A stretch of 64,000 nt of DNA from Paenibacillus flagellatus (GTDB lineage Bacteria; Bacillota; Bacilli; Paenibacillales; NBRC-103111). Positions 16,137-25,434 of the stretch are shown here, in pieces (position 1 is the stretch's first letter; every line of letters begins with the position of its first letter). The position numbers were made by a program, and so were the translations under genes. Under the pieces are notes generated by a model. The model was not told the origin of the DNA, did not search any database, and worked only from the letters and a program-made list of their open reading frames with translations. The stretch covers positions 124,001 through 188,000 of the forward strand of contig NZ_QJVJ01000002.1 in NCBI RefSeq assembly GCF_003217775.1, given 5' to 3'.

Positions 16137-17741
16137 ATGAAGAACAAACAATGGTTGGCATCCGTCGCGGCGGGCGTCCTGCTGCTCGCGGCGATCGGCT
16201 GCAGCTCGAACGCGAACCAGAAGCCGGGCGACCAGGCGGCGACCACGCCGAATGCGCCCAGCGCGCAAAGCGGCGGGCAGACGATTACGATCGCCTACTC
16301 CGAAGGCGGCACGACGATGGACCCGGCGGAAGCGAGCGATCTGACCTCCGACACGCTCGTCGTGGCGGCCTACGACCAGCTCGTCACCTACGGCGTCAAA
16401 AACGCGGACGGCGGACAAGTCGCGAACACCGACGAGATCAAGCCGATGCTGGCCAAAAGCTGGACGGTATCCGACGACAACCTGACCTATACGTTCACGC
16501 TGCAGGACAATGCGAAATTCCAAAGCGGCAACCCGGTCACGGCCGATTCGGTCGCCTACTCGCTGGACCGTCTGAGCAAATCGAAGTCCGGCAGCTTCCT
16601 GTACCAATTGTCGGGCATCAAGACGGTAACGGTGAAGGATCCGAAAACGATCGTCATCCAGCTGGACAAGCCGAACCACATGTTCATGCAAATGATCGGC
16701 TTGTACAACTTCTCGATTCTCGACGACAAGCTGATGAAGGAAAAGGGCAACGACTACGTGACGAACCATGCGGCCGGCTCCGGTCCGTTCTCGATCGAGA
16801 AATGGGACCCGGCGACCGAGGCGGTGCTCGTCGCGAACAAAAGCTACTGGCAGGGCGCGCCGAAGCTTGACAAGGTGACGCTGAAGTTCATGAAGGAAGC
16901 GTCGAACCGCGTCATGCTGCTCGGCAAGGGCGACGTCGACATGGCGATCGAAATTCCGGCGAAGGACGTCGCCGACCTGAAAAAGAACGACAAAATCGCC
17001 GTCAACTCGAACGCGAGCAACCGGATTTTGTACTTCGCGCTGAACACGAACGTGAAGCCGTTCGACAACCAAAAGGTGCGTCAGGCGCTCGCTTACGCGG
17101 TACCTTACGATCAGCTCATCCACGACGTCATGTACGACCAAGCGAAGCAGATGAAGAGCGCGGTCGCGAGCAATACGCCGGGCTACTCCGACGCGGGCTA
17201 CGTCTACAAGCACGATCTGGAGAAGGCGAAGCAGCTGCTGAAGGAAGCGGGCTACGAAAAAGGATTCAGCTTCGACTTGACGCTCGGCTCCGGCTTCCAG
17301 GACTGGGAGGACGACGCCGTCCTGATGCAGGCCGAATTCGCGAAAATCGGCGTTACAATGAATATCCAGAAGGTGGCGCGGGCCCAATTTTTGCAAATGC
17401 AAAAGGAGCGCAACTTGACCGCCTACATTTCCAAATGGACGTCGTTCGTCAACGACCCGAGCTACCACCTCGGCTTCCTGCTCTACGGCAAAGGCACGTC
17501 GAACTACGGCAACTACAAAAACGCGAAAGTCGACGAGCTGTGGGAGCAGGCGAACAACGAGAAGGACAAGGCGAAGCGCGACGCGCTGTACAAGCAGGCG
17601 CAAGAAATCATTACGACCGATTCCCCGTGGCTGTATCTGTACGAATACAACCGGATCGTCGGCTTGAACAAAAACGTCAAAGGCTACGTGTACTACCCGG
17701 ATGAAATCATCCGCTTCTATCCGATCAGCAAAGGGCAATAA
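16137..17741 (+). CDS. dppA: Peptide ABC transporter substrate-binding lipoprotein, DppA type
   Basis: The 534-residue protein has a lipoprotein signal (VAAGVLLLAAIGCSSN) and a family 5 binding domain. The hallmark blocks are TIAYSEGGTTMDPAEASDLTS, the TYTFTLQDNAKFQSGNPVTADSVAYSLDRL segment and a C-terminal NYKNAKVDELWEQANNEKDKAKRDALYKQAQEII stretch. Family 5 proteins bind peptides, but also nickel, glutathione and some sugars, so the name gives a class only. GGAGGAG lies before ATG 16137. A GC hairpin follows the gene, which often protects binding-protein mRNA and raises its level relative to the permeases. Confidence 0.93.
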   Translation: MKNKQWLASVAAGVLLLAAIGCSSNANQKPGDQAATTPNAPSAQSGGQTITIAYSEGGTTMDPAEASDLTSDTLVVAAYDQLVTYGVKNADGGQVANTDEIKPMLAKSWTVSDDNLTYTFTLQDNAKFQSGNPVTADSVAYSLDRLSKSKSGSFLYQLSGIKTVTVKDPKTIVIQLDKPNHMFMQMIGLYNFSILDDKLMKEKGNDYVTNHAAGSGPFSIEKWDPATEAVLVANKSYWQGAPKLDKVTLKFMKEASNRVMLLGKGDVDMAIEIPAKDVADLKKNDKIAVNSNASNRILYFALNTNVKPFDNQKVRQALAYAVPYDQLIHDVMYDQAKQMKSAVASNTPGYSDAGYVYKHDLEKAKQLLKEAGYEKGFSFDLTLGSGFQDWEDDAVLMQAEFAKIGVTMNIQKVARAQFLQMQKERNLTAYISKWTSFVNDPSYHLGFLLYGKGTSNYGNYKNAKVDELWEQANNEKDKAKRDALYKQAQEIITTDSPWLYLYEYNRIVGLNKNVKGYVYYPDEIIRFYPISKGQ

Positions 17742-17771
17742 CGCGAAAAAGCAGGCAAAGGGATAAACGGT

Positions 17772-17790
17772 CCCCGGCGCACAGCCGGGG
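17772..17790 (+). other. GC hairpin after the binding-protein gene
   Basis: CCCCGGC-GCACA-GCCGGGG lies 31 bases after the dppA stop codon with no T-run. It probably acts as an mRNA stability element or weak attenuator inside the operon. The next 60 bases are also strongly GC-rich and self-complementary. Confidence 0.5.
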
Positions 17791-17885
17791 AGCCGGCCCG
17801 GCCGGGGGCGGACCGCCTTCATTGCGGCCCGCCGGCCGCCGGCCGGACAAGCGTGTTCAAATTCGAACGAAAAGAGATGTTCACG

Positions 17886-19136
17886 ATGGATTGGAACAAG
17901 CGTCTTCTCGAAGAAATCGACAAACGGCAGGACGAGCTGATCGACCTCTGTTCGAAGCTGATTCAATTTCCGAGCGAAAATCCTCCGGGCGACACCCGCG
18001 ACATAAGCAAGTTCATTATCGACTATTTGCAGGAGGCGGGCATCGGCACCGACGTCCACGAATCGGCGCCGAACATGCTGAACCTGCTGTCCACGATCGG
18101 GGCGGAGGGCGAGAAGCATTTGCTGTTCTGCGGCCATACCGACGTCGTGCCGGCCGGCGATTTGTCCCGCTGGGACTTCCCCCCGTTCGGCGGACTCGTC
18201 CGTGACGGCTACATTCTCGGCCGCGGCGCCTCCGACATGAAGTGCGGCCTCGCCGGTCTGATCTTCGCGACCGCGCTGCTGAAACGTCTCGGCGTTCCGC
18301 TAGCCGGACAGCTCTCGCTGTTCATCGTGCCGGACGAAGAAACCGGCGGTCACTACGGCGTGCCGTGGGTGCTGGAGCGCGGGCTCATAACGGGTACGGC
18401 CGCCGTCATCGCCGAGCCGTCGTCCCCGCAGCATCCGACGATCGGGCAGAAGGGGAGCGCCTGGTTCGAATTTACGGTGGAAGGGACGCCGGGTCACGGC
18501 AGCCTGTCCCCGTTCAAAGGCGACAGCGCCATCCTGAAGGCGGCGAAGGCGATCGAGGCGCTGCAGAAGCTGACCGAAATGAAGCCGACCATTCCGGCCG
18601 ACGTGCAGGAGATGATCGACATTTCGAAGGAATACGCCCGCAAGCGGGAGGTGCTCGACGTCAGCGACGTGTACGACCACGTGACCGTCAACATCGGGAC
18701 GATTCACGGCGGCACGAAGGCGAACGTCGTGGCGGACAAATGTACGGTCGAGGTCGACTCCCGCGTGCCGTTCGGCATCGATTACCGCGACGTGCTGGCG
18801 GAGGCGAAGCGGCTCCTGCTCGAAGTCGGCGTCGACGTCGAGCTGAAGCCGATCGGCTTCCGGGCCAACGCGAACTGGACGCCGCCGACGGAGGACATCG
18901 TCAAGCTTCTAGTCGAGAGCATTACGGACGTGAACGGCCAAGAGGCGTACGGCGTCCTGCAATGGGCGACGAGCGACGCCCGGCATTTCCGCAATCACGG
19001 CATTCCGGTGCTGCAGTACGGCCCGGCGGAGCTGTCGACGATTCACAATTTCAACGAGCGCGCGCCGATCGACCAAGTCGTGCAGGCGGCGAAAGTATAC
19101 GCGCTGACCGCCCTGAAATATTTGGGCGTGAAGTAA
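17886..19136 (+). CDS. M20-family metallopeptidase / ArgE-DapE-type deacylase
   Basis: The product, 416 residues from ATG 17886, shows the dizinc M20 site: [12 protein letters not shown] (His), [11 protein letters not shown] (bridging Asp), PDEETGG (catalytic Glu pair), IAEPSSP and [11 protein letters not shown] (C-terminal His). M20 enzymes cleave N-acyl amino acids or dipeptides in the cytosol. A dimerisation lid segment ([19 protein letters not shown]) is present. I prefer 17886 because AAGAG is 9 bases upstream; GTG 17853 has none and ATG 17877 is possible. Its position between the transporter genes dppA and dppD implies that it acts on the imported compound. Confidence 0.9.
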   Translation: MDWNKRLLEEIDKRQDELIDLCSKLIQFPSENPPGDTRDISKFIIDYLQEAGIGTDVHESAPNMLNLLSTIGAEGEKHLLFCGHTDVVPAGDLSRWDFPPFGGLVRDGYILGRGASDMKCGLAGLIFATALLKRLGVPLAGQLSLFIVPDEETGGHYGVPWVLERGLITGTAAVIAEPSSPQHPTIGQKGSAWFEFTVEGTPGHGSLSPFKGDSAILKAAKAIEALQKLTEMKPTIPADVQEMIDISKEYARKREVLDVSDVYDHVTVNIGTIHGGTKANVVADKCTVEVDSRVPFGIDYRDVLAEAKRLLLEVGVDVELKPIGFRANANWTPPTEDIVKLLVESITDVNGQEAYGVLQWATSDARHFRNHGIPVLQYGPAELSTIHNFNERAPIDQVVQAAKVYALTALKYLGVK

Positions 19137-19184
19137 GTCGGAAGGCGTTTCGCGTCCGACAACGACAAGAAAGGGGGACGCGGC

Positions 19185-20165
19185 ATGGACGCTTTGCTGG
19201 AAGTCCAAGGCTTGCAGACGGAATTCGCGACCCGTTCCGGCGTCGTAAGGGCGGTCGACGGCGTCGATCTGGTGCTGCACAAAGGCGAGACGCTCGGCGT
19301 CGTGGGCGAATCGGGCTGCGGGAAAAGCGTAACCTCCATGTCCATCATGGGGCTGCTGCCCAAAGGAGTAAGCCGGATCGCCGGCGGCGACATCCGGTTC
19401 AAGGGCAAAAGCATGCTGTCGCTGCCCGCCTCGGAGCTGCGCAAAATACGCGGCAACCAAATCTCGATGATTTTCCAAGAGCCGATGACGTCGCTCAATC
19501 CGGTATTCAAGATCGGCTCGCAAATCGCCGAAGCGATCCGCTTCCACATGAAGCTCGGCAAAACCGAAGCGTGGAGCCGGGCGGTCGACATGCTGAAAAA
19601 AGTCGGCATTCCCCGCCCGGAGCAGATCGCGATGGAATACCCGCACCAGCTGTCGGGCGGGATGCGCCAACGGGTCATGATCGCCATGGCGATGTCGTGC
19701 AACCCGGAGGTGCTCATCGCCGACGAGCCGACGACCGCGCTCGACGTGACGATTCAAGCGCAAATTCTCGACCTGATCCGCGAGCTGCAGGCGGAGCGCG
19801 GGACGGCGGTTCTGCTCATCACCCACGACCTGGGCGTCGTGGCCGAAACGTGCCAGCGCGTCGTCGTCATGTACGCCGGGCAAGTAGTCGAGGAGACCGA
19901 CGTCAAATCGCTGTTCCGCAACCCGAAGCATCCGTACACGAAAGGGCTGCTCGGATCGCTGCCGCAATTGGCCGGCGAGGAGCAGCACCGGCTCGAGCCG
20001 ATTCCCGGCAGCGTGCCGAATCCGGCGGACATGCCGAAAGGATGCCGGTTCGCCCCGCGCTGCGCGTTCCGCACCGAGGCGTGCGACAGCGTGCAGCCTC
20101 AGCTGGTCGAGATCGAAGCCGGGCACAAATGCCGCTGTCTGCTCGTGGAGGAGGGAACCCGATGA
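19185..20165 (+). CDS. dppD: Peptide ABC transporter ATP-binding protein, DppD type
   Basis: The 326-residue ATPase contains Walker [10 protein letters not shown]-loop, signature LSGGMRQR, Walker [15 protein letters not shown] and the H-loop LITHDLGV. The C-terminal oligopeptide/dipeptide extension has cysteines ([14 protein letters not shown]) that in relatives bind an iron-sulfur cluster or metal. It pairs with DppF as one half of the ATPase dimer. ATG 19185 follows AAAGGGGG; its stop overlaps the dppF start in an ATGA. Confidence 0.94.
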   Translation: MDALLEVQGLQTEFATRSGVVRAVDGVDLVLHKGETLGVVGESGCGKSVTSMSIMGLLPKGVSRIAGGDIRFKGKSMLSLPASELRKIRGNQISMIFQEPMTSLNPVFKIGSQIAEAIRFHMKLGKTEAWSRAVDMLKKVGIPRPEQIAMEYPHQLSGGMRQRVMIAMAMSCNPEVLIADEPTTALDVTIQAQILDLIRELQAERGTAVLLITHDLGVVAETCQRVVVMYAGQVVEETDVKSLFRNPKHPYTKGLLGSLPQLAGEEQHRLEPIPGSVPNPADMPKGCRFAPRCAFRTEACDSVQPQLVEIEAGHKCRCLLVEEGTR

Positions 20166-21128
20166 GCGCGCTGCTCGAAGTACGCAACCTGAAGAAGCAT
20201 TATCCGGTCCGCAAAGGCTTGTTCGCCAAGCAGGTCGGCGTCGTCAAGGCGGTCGACGGCGTCTCGCTGACGATCGAGGAAGGCGAGACGCTCGCCATCG
20301 TCGGCGAGTCGGGCTGCGGCAAGTCGACGACCGGCCGCTCCATTCTGCGGCTGATCGAGCCGACCGAGGGCGAAATTCGGTTCCAGGGAACCGATATTCG
20401 CAAGCTGTCGCCCGGGGAGATGCGCCAATTTCGCACGAAGATGCAGATCGTGTTCCAAGACCCGTACGCTTCGCTTGATCCGAGATGGACGGTGCAGCGA
20501 ACGCTCGAGGAGCCGCTCCGGACGCACGAACGGCTGTCGGAGTCGGACGTCAAGCTCCGGGTGGCGGAGCTGATGGAGACGGTCGGCCTGTCGTCGTATC
20601 ACGCCAATCGGTTTCCGCACGAATTTTCGGGCGGCCAGCGGCAGCGGATCGGCATCGCCCGCGCGCTTGCGCTGAGGCCGAAGTTCATCGTCTGCGACGA
20701 GCCGGTGTCGGCGCTCGACGTGTCCATCCGCGCGCAGGTGCTCAAACCTGATGCAGGAGCTGCAAGGCCAATACGGGCTGACGTACATGTTCATCTCGCA
20801 CGACTTGTCCGTCGTCAAGTTCATCAGCGACCGGGTCGGCGTCATGTACTTGGGCCGCATGGTCGAGCTCGGCCCGACCCGCGAGCTGTACGAGAAGCCG
20901 CTCCACCCGTATACGCAGGCGCTTATGTCCGCCCTGCCGGTGCCGGACCCGGAAGCGAAGCGCGAGCGGATCGTGCTGACCGGCGACGTGCCGAGTCCGC
21001 AAAACCCGCCCGCCGGCTGCGCCTTCCATACGCGCTGCCCGGTCGCGAAGCCGGAATGCAAGAGCGTCTCGCCGGCGTGGAAGGAAATTTCTCCCGGAAG
21101 AAGCGTAGCCTGCCACTTATATTCATGA
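20162..21128 (+). pseudogene. dppF: Peptide ABC transporter ATP-binding protein, DppF type, with +1 frameshift
   Basis: The first frame encodes the N-terminal 194 residues, with Walker [10 protein letters not shown], signature FSGGQRQR and Walker [21 protein letters not shown]. The second frame continues at [21 protein letters not shown] (H-loop) through the DppF C-terminus [14 protein letters not shown]. The junction reads GTGCTCAAACCTGATG, where relatives encode VLNLMQEL; one extra A near 20744-20746 explains the shift. If real, the ATPase loses its H-loop and is dead, and the transporter would need another ATPase. A sequencing or assembly error is just as likely, because both halves are otherwise intact and the operon looks maintained. 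Confidence 0.88.
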
Positions 21129-21169
21129 TACGTTTAAAGGGACGATGAATATGGGGAGGAGGGCCCGCT

Positions 21170-21952
21170 ATTCTTAAAACATTGGATAACGCGCTGGAGC
21201 TGCTGGAATATTTCACGAGAGAGAACCCGACTTGGGGCGTTCGCGAGCTGGCCAAGGAGATGGACATGAGCCATTCGATCGTCCATCGCATCTTGACGAC
21301 GTTCGAGTCGCACGGGTTTTTGATCCAAAACCAGGACACGAAAAAGTACGAGCTGGGAACGAAGCTGTGGGAATACGGGTCGATCATCCGGGACAATTTG
21401 CGCATCTCCGACGTCATCTTCCCGATCATGCAGCGGTTGTCCGCGGAAACCGGGGAGTCGGTATTCCTCACGTGGCTCGACTACCACGAAGGCATCTGCG
21501 TCGAAATCGCGGAGAGCCCGCAAAAGCTGAAATACGCCGTATCGATCGGCAACCGGACGCCGCTGTACGCGGGCGCGTCGAACAAAGCGATCATGGCGTT
21601 CCTGCCCGCCGAGGACCAGGAGGCGATCATCGCGAAGGGGCTGAAGCCCGTAACCGGCAAAACGGTCATCGATCCCGCCAAGCTGCGCGACGATTTGACG
21701 GTCATCCGGAGGAACGGCTGGGCCTACTCGGTCGGGGAATATTCCGACTCGATCTTCGGCATCGCGCTGCCGCTATTCTCGAATAAAGGGGAAGTCGTCG
21801 CATCGATCACGCTCGCCGGGCCGGAATACCGGATGCCGAAGTCCAAGGTGCCCGACGTGCTGGACACGATGCGGGCGAAGCGCGACGAGATCGAGGCGTG
21901 TCTGCATAAAATGAGTTTTTCGTATACGTCCGGGCGGCGCGCCGGAGGGTAA
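21170..21952 (+). CDS. IclR-family transcriptional regulator
   Basis: The 260-residue protein has the N-terminal winged helix (LDNALELLEYF, WGVRELAKEMDMSHSIVHRIL) and the C-terminal ligand-binding domain (AETGESVFLTWLDYHEGICVEI; LYAGASNKAIMAFLP). IclR proteins bind small acids or sugars and often control the operon they lie in. A TTG at 21182 is in frame but 19 bases from the perfect AGGAGG (21157-21162). An ATT codon at 21170 sits 7 bases from it and gives the family N-terminus (M)LKTLDNALELLEYF. I therefore favour initiation at ATT. The regulator sits in the middle of the peptide cluster and presumably controls its promoter. Confidence 0.88.
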   Translation: MLKTLDNALELLEYFTRENPTWGVRELAKEMDMSHSIVHRILTTFESHGFLIQNQDTKKYELGTKLWEYGSIIRDNLRISDVIFPIMQRLSAETGESVFLTWLDYHEGICVEIAESPQKLKYAVSIGNRTPLYAGASNKAIMAFLPAEDQEAIIAKGLKPVTGKTVIDPAKLRDDLTVIRRNGWAYSVGEYSDSIFGIALPLFSNKGEVVASITLAGPEYRMPKSKVPDVLDTMRAKRDEIEACLHKMSFSYTSGRRAGG

Positions 21953-22006
21953 CGCCGCCGCCGGATATCGATAGGGAACGCAACGCATCGGAGAGGGGAT
22001 GGACAG

Positions 22007-22957
22007 ATGGCACTCAAGCAAACGATATCGGTACTCGAAACGATGGATAGCGCCTACGTCACCGGGGAGAAGATCAAGGAACTGTTTGCCGATTTCCCGG
22101 AAGTCGCGGTGACGGTGCAAACCGTTCACGGGGAAAAGGGCTCGACGGATTTCGTCAAAATCGTCGTTCCGGGCACGGAAGGCAAGCTCGGGGGCGGATC
22201 GGCCCCGACGTTCGGCATTATCGGCCGTCTCGGCGGCATCGGCGCCCGGCCGAGCCGGGTCGGCATCGTATCGGACGCCGACGGCGCGGTCGCGGCCGTG
22301 GCGAGCGCGCTGAAGCTGGCCGAGATGAAGCGCAACGGCGATTCGCTGCGCGGCGACGTCATCGTGACGACGCACATTTGCCCGGACGCGCCGACGCGGC
22401 CGCACGAGCCGGTCGATTTCATGGATTCGCCGGTCGATATTTTGACGATGAACCGATACGAGGTCGTCCCGGAAATGGAAGCGGTGCTCTCGATCGATAC
22501 GACCAAGGGGAACCGGGTCATCAACCATAAAGGGATCGCTTTGTCGCCTACGGTCAAGGAAGGGTACATCCTTCGCATCAGCGACGATCTGCTCCGCATC
22601 ATGGAAATGACGACAGGCCAGCTGCCGGTCACGTTCCCGATCACGATGCAGGACATTACGCCGTACGGCAACGATCTGTACCATATCAACAGCATCCTGC
22701 AGCCGTGCGTCGCGACGGACGCTCCCGTCGTCGGGCTGGCGATCACCGCGCAATCGGCCGTTCCGGGCTGCGGGACGGGGGCGAGCCACGAGGTCGATAT
22801 CGCCTCCGCCGTCCGGTTCGCGGTCGAAACCGCGAAGGAAGTGACGAACGGCACGTGCTCGTTCTACAGCAAGGACGAGTTCGAGCGCATTCAGAAGCTG
22901 TACGGGTCGATGAAGGTGCTGCAGACGATGGGACGTCCGGCAAGCCAAGTCGTCTGA
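22007..22957 (+). CDS. DUF1177 family protein
   Basis: The 316-residue soluble protein begins MALKQTISVLETMDSAYVTGEKI and carries conserved blocks GGSAPTFGIIGRLGGIGARPSRVG, IVSDADGAVAAVASALKLAEM, VTTHICPDAPTRPHEP and VPGCGTGASHEVDIASAVRF. It fits DUF1177, a family of unknown function that I recall next to AroM and aminopeptidase genes. Its layout (an Asp-rich SDADGA segment, an H.CPDAP segment and a late SHEVD) is reminiscent of Zn-dependent exopeptidases of the M20/M28/M42 clan; this is only a resemblance. GAGAGGGG precedes ATG 22007. It is likely a core enzyme of the operon's pathway. Confidence 0.85.
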   Translation: MALKQTISVLETMDSAYVTGEKIKELFADFPEVAVTVQTVHGEKGSTDFVKIVVPGTEGKLGGGSAPTFGIIGRLGGIGARPSRVGIVSDADGAVAAVASALKLAEMKRNGDSLRGDVIVTTHICPDAPTRPHEPVDFMDSPVDILTMNRYEVVPEMEAVLSIDTTKGNRVINHKGIALSPTVKEGYILRISDDLLRIMEMTTGQLPVTFPITMQDITPYGNDLYHINSILQPCVATDAPVVGLAITAQSAVPGCGTGASHEVDIASAVRFAVETAKEVTNGTCSFYSKDEFERIQKLYGSMKVLQTMGRPASQVV

Positions 22958-23003
22958 TCGCAAGCGGCGCCACATCGGTCAGGCGGAAACGGAGGAGCCG
23001 TTC

Positions 23004-23675
23004 ATGAGAACATTGGGTACGGTCACGATCGGCCAGGCGCCCCGCCCGGACGTCGGGCCGATATTGGAGAAGCATTTGGCGGCTAAGGCGGAGCTCGTTC
23101 AGGTCGGCGTGCTGGACGGGATGACGAAGGAGCAGGTCTACGCGTCGTTCCGTCCGGAGCCGGGCGATTACGTGCTGACGTCGCGGCTCGCCGACGGCGA
23201 TTCCGTCGTCATGGCCCGCGAGAAGATCGCTCCGGTGCTGCAGCGGAAAATTGACGGGCTCGAGGAGCGGGGCTGCCGCCACATCCTCGTCCTGTGCACG
23301 GGCGTATTCGAGGGGCTGTCGACGAAGCGGGCGGAGCTGCTGGAGCCGGACGAGCTGCTCGCTCCGATCGTGGCGGCGATGGTCGGCCGCAAACGGTTCG
23401 GCGTCATCGTCCCCTTGGCGGAGCAGGCGGAGTCACTGACCGCGAAATGGTCGAAGCACGGCTTGAAGCCCGTCGTCGCGGCCGCCTCGCCGTACCGGTA
23501 CAGCGAGAGTGAAATGGCGGCCGCCTGCGCCCGGCTGAAGGACGAGACGGATATCGTCCTGCTCGACTGCATGGGCTATACGGAGCCGATGCGTGCGTTC
23601 GTCGCGGAGAAGACGGGGCTTCCCGTCATCCTGTCGAACGCGCTGATGGCCAAGGTCGTCTCGGAAATGATATGA
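23004..23675 (+). CDS. aroM: AroM family protein
   Basis: The 223-residue protein starts MRTLGTVTIGQAPRPDVGPIL and includes HILVLCTGVFEGLS and DIVLLDCMGYT. These cysteine-containing strand-end motifs are those of AroM, a member of the Asp/Glu/hydantoin racemase-like superfamily with unknown function; the E. coli gene lies by aroL and its name does not prove a role in aromatic synthesis. Two cysteines (LCTG and DCMG) occupy positions that could act as the racemase pair. This suggests, without proving, that the pathway handles a D-amino acid. GGAGGAG precedes it; its stop overlaps the next start. Confidence 0.87.
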   Translation: MRTLGTVTIGQAPRPDVGPILEKHLAAKAELVQVGVLDGMTKEQVYASFRPEPGDYVLTSRLADGDSVVMAREKIAPVLQRKIDGLEERGCRHILVLCTGVFEGLSTKRAELLEPDELLAPIVAAMVGRKRFGVIVPLAEQAESLTAKWSKHGLKPVVAAASPYRYSESEMAAACARLKDETDIVLLDCMGYTEPMRAFVAEKTGLPVILSNALMAKVVSEMI

Positions 23676-24643
23676 GAAGGATGCGATGGGCGATGGATCA
23701 AACGTTGGTGGATACGAGCTGCAAGCTGCTGCAGCGGTGTATGGGGGTCAAGCCCGGGGAGAAGCTGCTCGTCGTCGCCGACGATCCGAAGAAGGACATC
23801 GGCGAGGCGCTGTACGAGGCGGCGAAGCGGGTCGGGGCGGAAGCGATGCTGATGGTGATGAGCGAGCGGGACAAATCGGGTCAAGAGCCGCCGGAGCCGG
23901 TAAGTGAAGCGATGAAGCGCTCGGACGTCGTCGTCTGCGTGACGCGCCATTCGCTGACGCATACGAAAGCGCGCAAGGAAGCGGTCGCCCATGGAGCGAG
24001 AATCGCGACGATGCCGGGCATTACCCGCGACATGTTCCTCGAAGGCGCGGTGGCGGCCGATTACGATCAAGTAAAGCGGTTGACCGAGCGAGTGACGGAG
24101 CTGCTCGGCCGCGGCGACCGGGTCCGGATCGAGAAGGACGGCCGCTCGCTGACGTTCTCCATCGCCGGGCGCGTCGGCGTCGCGAGCACCGGCGTCTACC
24201 GCAACCCCGGCGAATCCGGCAACCTGCCGTCGGGCGAAGGCTATATCGCGCCCGTCGAAGGGTCCGGCTCGGGGCGGATCGTCGTGGACGGATCGATCGC
24301 CGGCATCGGCAGGATCGATTCGCCGGTCGAGCTGACGATCGAGAACGGGCGTCTGGTCGAGGCGACGGGGGCCGCGGCGGGCCGGCTGCTCGACATGCTG
24401 GGCGACGGCGACGGACGGATGCTCGGCGAGTTCGGCATCGGCACGAACGACAAGGCGCGCATTACGGGCGTCGTGCTGGAGGACGAGAAGGTGTACGGCA
24501 CGATCCACGTCGCCTTCGGCAGCAACCATACGTTCGGCGGCACGATCGAGGCGGGCGTCCATATCGATCTGGTCGTCAGCCGTCCCGACGTGTACGTCGA
24601 CGACGTCAAAATGATGGACCGCGGCCGCCTGCTTCTCGATTGA
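23672..24643 (+). CDS. M29-family aminopeptidase
   Basis: The 323-residue metalloenzyme has the M29 (AmpS/AmpT, thermophilic aminopeptidase) blocks: CMGVKPGEKLLVV, NLPSGEGYIAPVEGS (metal-binding Glu), EFGIGTNDKARITG (Glu), GTIHVAFGSNHTFGG (His) and a C-terminal HIDLVV (His and Asp). Members remove N-terminal amino acids from peptides in the cytosol. It is somewhat shorter than the usual 370-410 residues, lacking part of the N-terminal domain found in AmpS. The start may be ATG 23672, overlapping the aroM stop, or ATG 23693 (MDQTLVDTS). It closes the peptide-uptake operon before a strong terminator. Confidence 0.88.
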   Translation: MRRMRWAMDQTLVDTSCKLLQRCMGVKPGEKLLVVADDPKKDIGEALYEAAKRVGAEAMLMVMSERDKSGQEPPEPVSEAMKRSDVVVCVTRHSLTHTKARKEAVAHGARIATMPGITRDMFLEGAVAADYDQVKRLTERVTELLGRGDRVRIEKDGRSLTFSIAGRVGVASTGVYRNPGESGNLPSGEGYIAPVEGSGSGRIVVDGSIAGIGRIDSPVELTIENGRLVEATGAAAGRLLDMLGDGDGRMLGEFGIGTNDKARITGVVLEDEKVYGTIHVAFGSNHTFGGTIEAGVHIDLVVSRPDVYVDDVKMMDRGRLLLD

Positions 24644-24666
24644 GCGGCCGGGCGGAAAGCGACAAC

Positions 24667-24708
24667 AACAAAAACGTCAGCCTCTTGATGGGGGCTGACG
24701 TTTTTGTT
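24667..24708. terminator. Bidirectional rho-independent terminator
   Basis: AACAAAAACGTCAGCC and GGCTGACGTTTTTGTT form a perfect 16-bp stem around a 10-base loop, with A-run and T-run on the two sides. It serves both the operon on the left and the convergent membrane-protein gene on the right. Confidence 0.95.
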
Positions 24709-24729
24709 GCGTTCGGCGGCTTCCCCGCC

Positions 24730-25272
24730 TTATTTCGCGCCGTCCGGATCGGCGCGCCCGACGCCGATGATCGCGTTGCCGTACCGGAACGTCTTCACCC
24801 AGTACGTGCCTCCTTCTTCCAGACGGACGCGTTCGGCATAAATTTCGTAAATGTCGCCTTCGCTCGTCCGCACCTGATCGCCGCCTCTTTTCGGGTTCCA
24901 CCGCTCCGCGATCGTCACCCGCTCCGTTTCGGGCTCCCGGATCGCATCCAGCAGACCGCCGCCCAACAGCATGACCATATAGAGCAGCATGACGCCGAGC
25001 AGGGCGAGGAACAAGTATCGGAGCGGCGCGGGCGGCGCGATTTTTCGCTTGACGACCGCTCTCAGGTAGGGGACGAAATAGCTGTAAAACAGCAGGGCGG
25101 CGCTGCCGGAGCCGATTTCGGTCCACAGCACCCGCCTCTCGTCGGACGGATACGACGCCGCGATAACGGCGCCGATCAGCCCGGTCAGCACGATTGCGAT
25201 ACGGGCGATATTTCGTTTTTTGCGGTACCATTTCCGGTAGTCGGCCGATTCCGTCTGCGTCACGCGATGCAC
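24730..25272 (-). CDS. Uncharacterised four-helix membrane protein
   Basis: I do not recognise this 180-residue protein. It has a basic N-terminus (YRKWYRKKRN), membrane segments at about residues 23-40, 54-70 and 86-105, and a charged C-terminal domain of about 75 residues (ERVTIAERWNPKRGGDQVRTSEG.., EGGTYWVKTFRYGNAIIGVG). The C-terminal part looks like a small beta domain. GTG 25272 follows GAAAGGGG. It is downstream of, and co-oriented with, the Crp/Fnr gene, 163 bases away. Confidence 0.65.
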   Translation of the reverse strand: MHRVTQTESADYRKWYRKKRNIARIAIVLTGLIGAVIAASYPSDERRVLWTEIGSGSAALLFYSYFVPYLRAVVKRKIAPPAPLRYLFLALLGVMLLYMVMLLGGGLLDAIREPETERVTIAERWNPKRGGDQVRTSEGDIYEIYAERVRLEEGGTYWVKTFRYGNAIIGVGRADPDGAK

Positions 25273-25434
25273 GCCCCTTTCCGAATGGACGCTCTCTCCC
25301 GATTGGCCGAAAGCGTCTTTCCGAAATCGTAATACGCGCGCCGGCCGGCAACGTTTCGTTTCGCCGAACAGTCCCGACTGTTCCCATCGTTCCCGGATAG
25401 GGGAGAGCTCCGCATGCGCTGCGCCCTTCCTCGT

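Noticed and set aside
15138-18137. A 999-codon open frame on the minus strand opposite dppC, dppA and the M20 gene
   Set aside because: It is antisense to three well-recognised genes, rich in Arg/His/Asp repeats typical of high-GC shadows, and matches no family.
18242-20161. Long plus-strand open frame leading into dppF
   Set aside because: The part before 20162 is out of frame with the M20 and dppD genes and is Arg-rich shadow sequence; only the dppF part is real.
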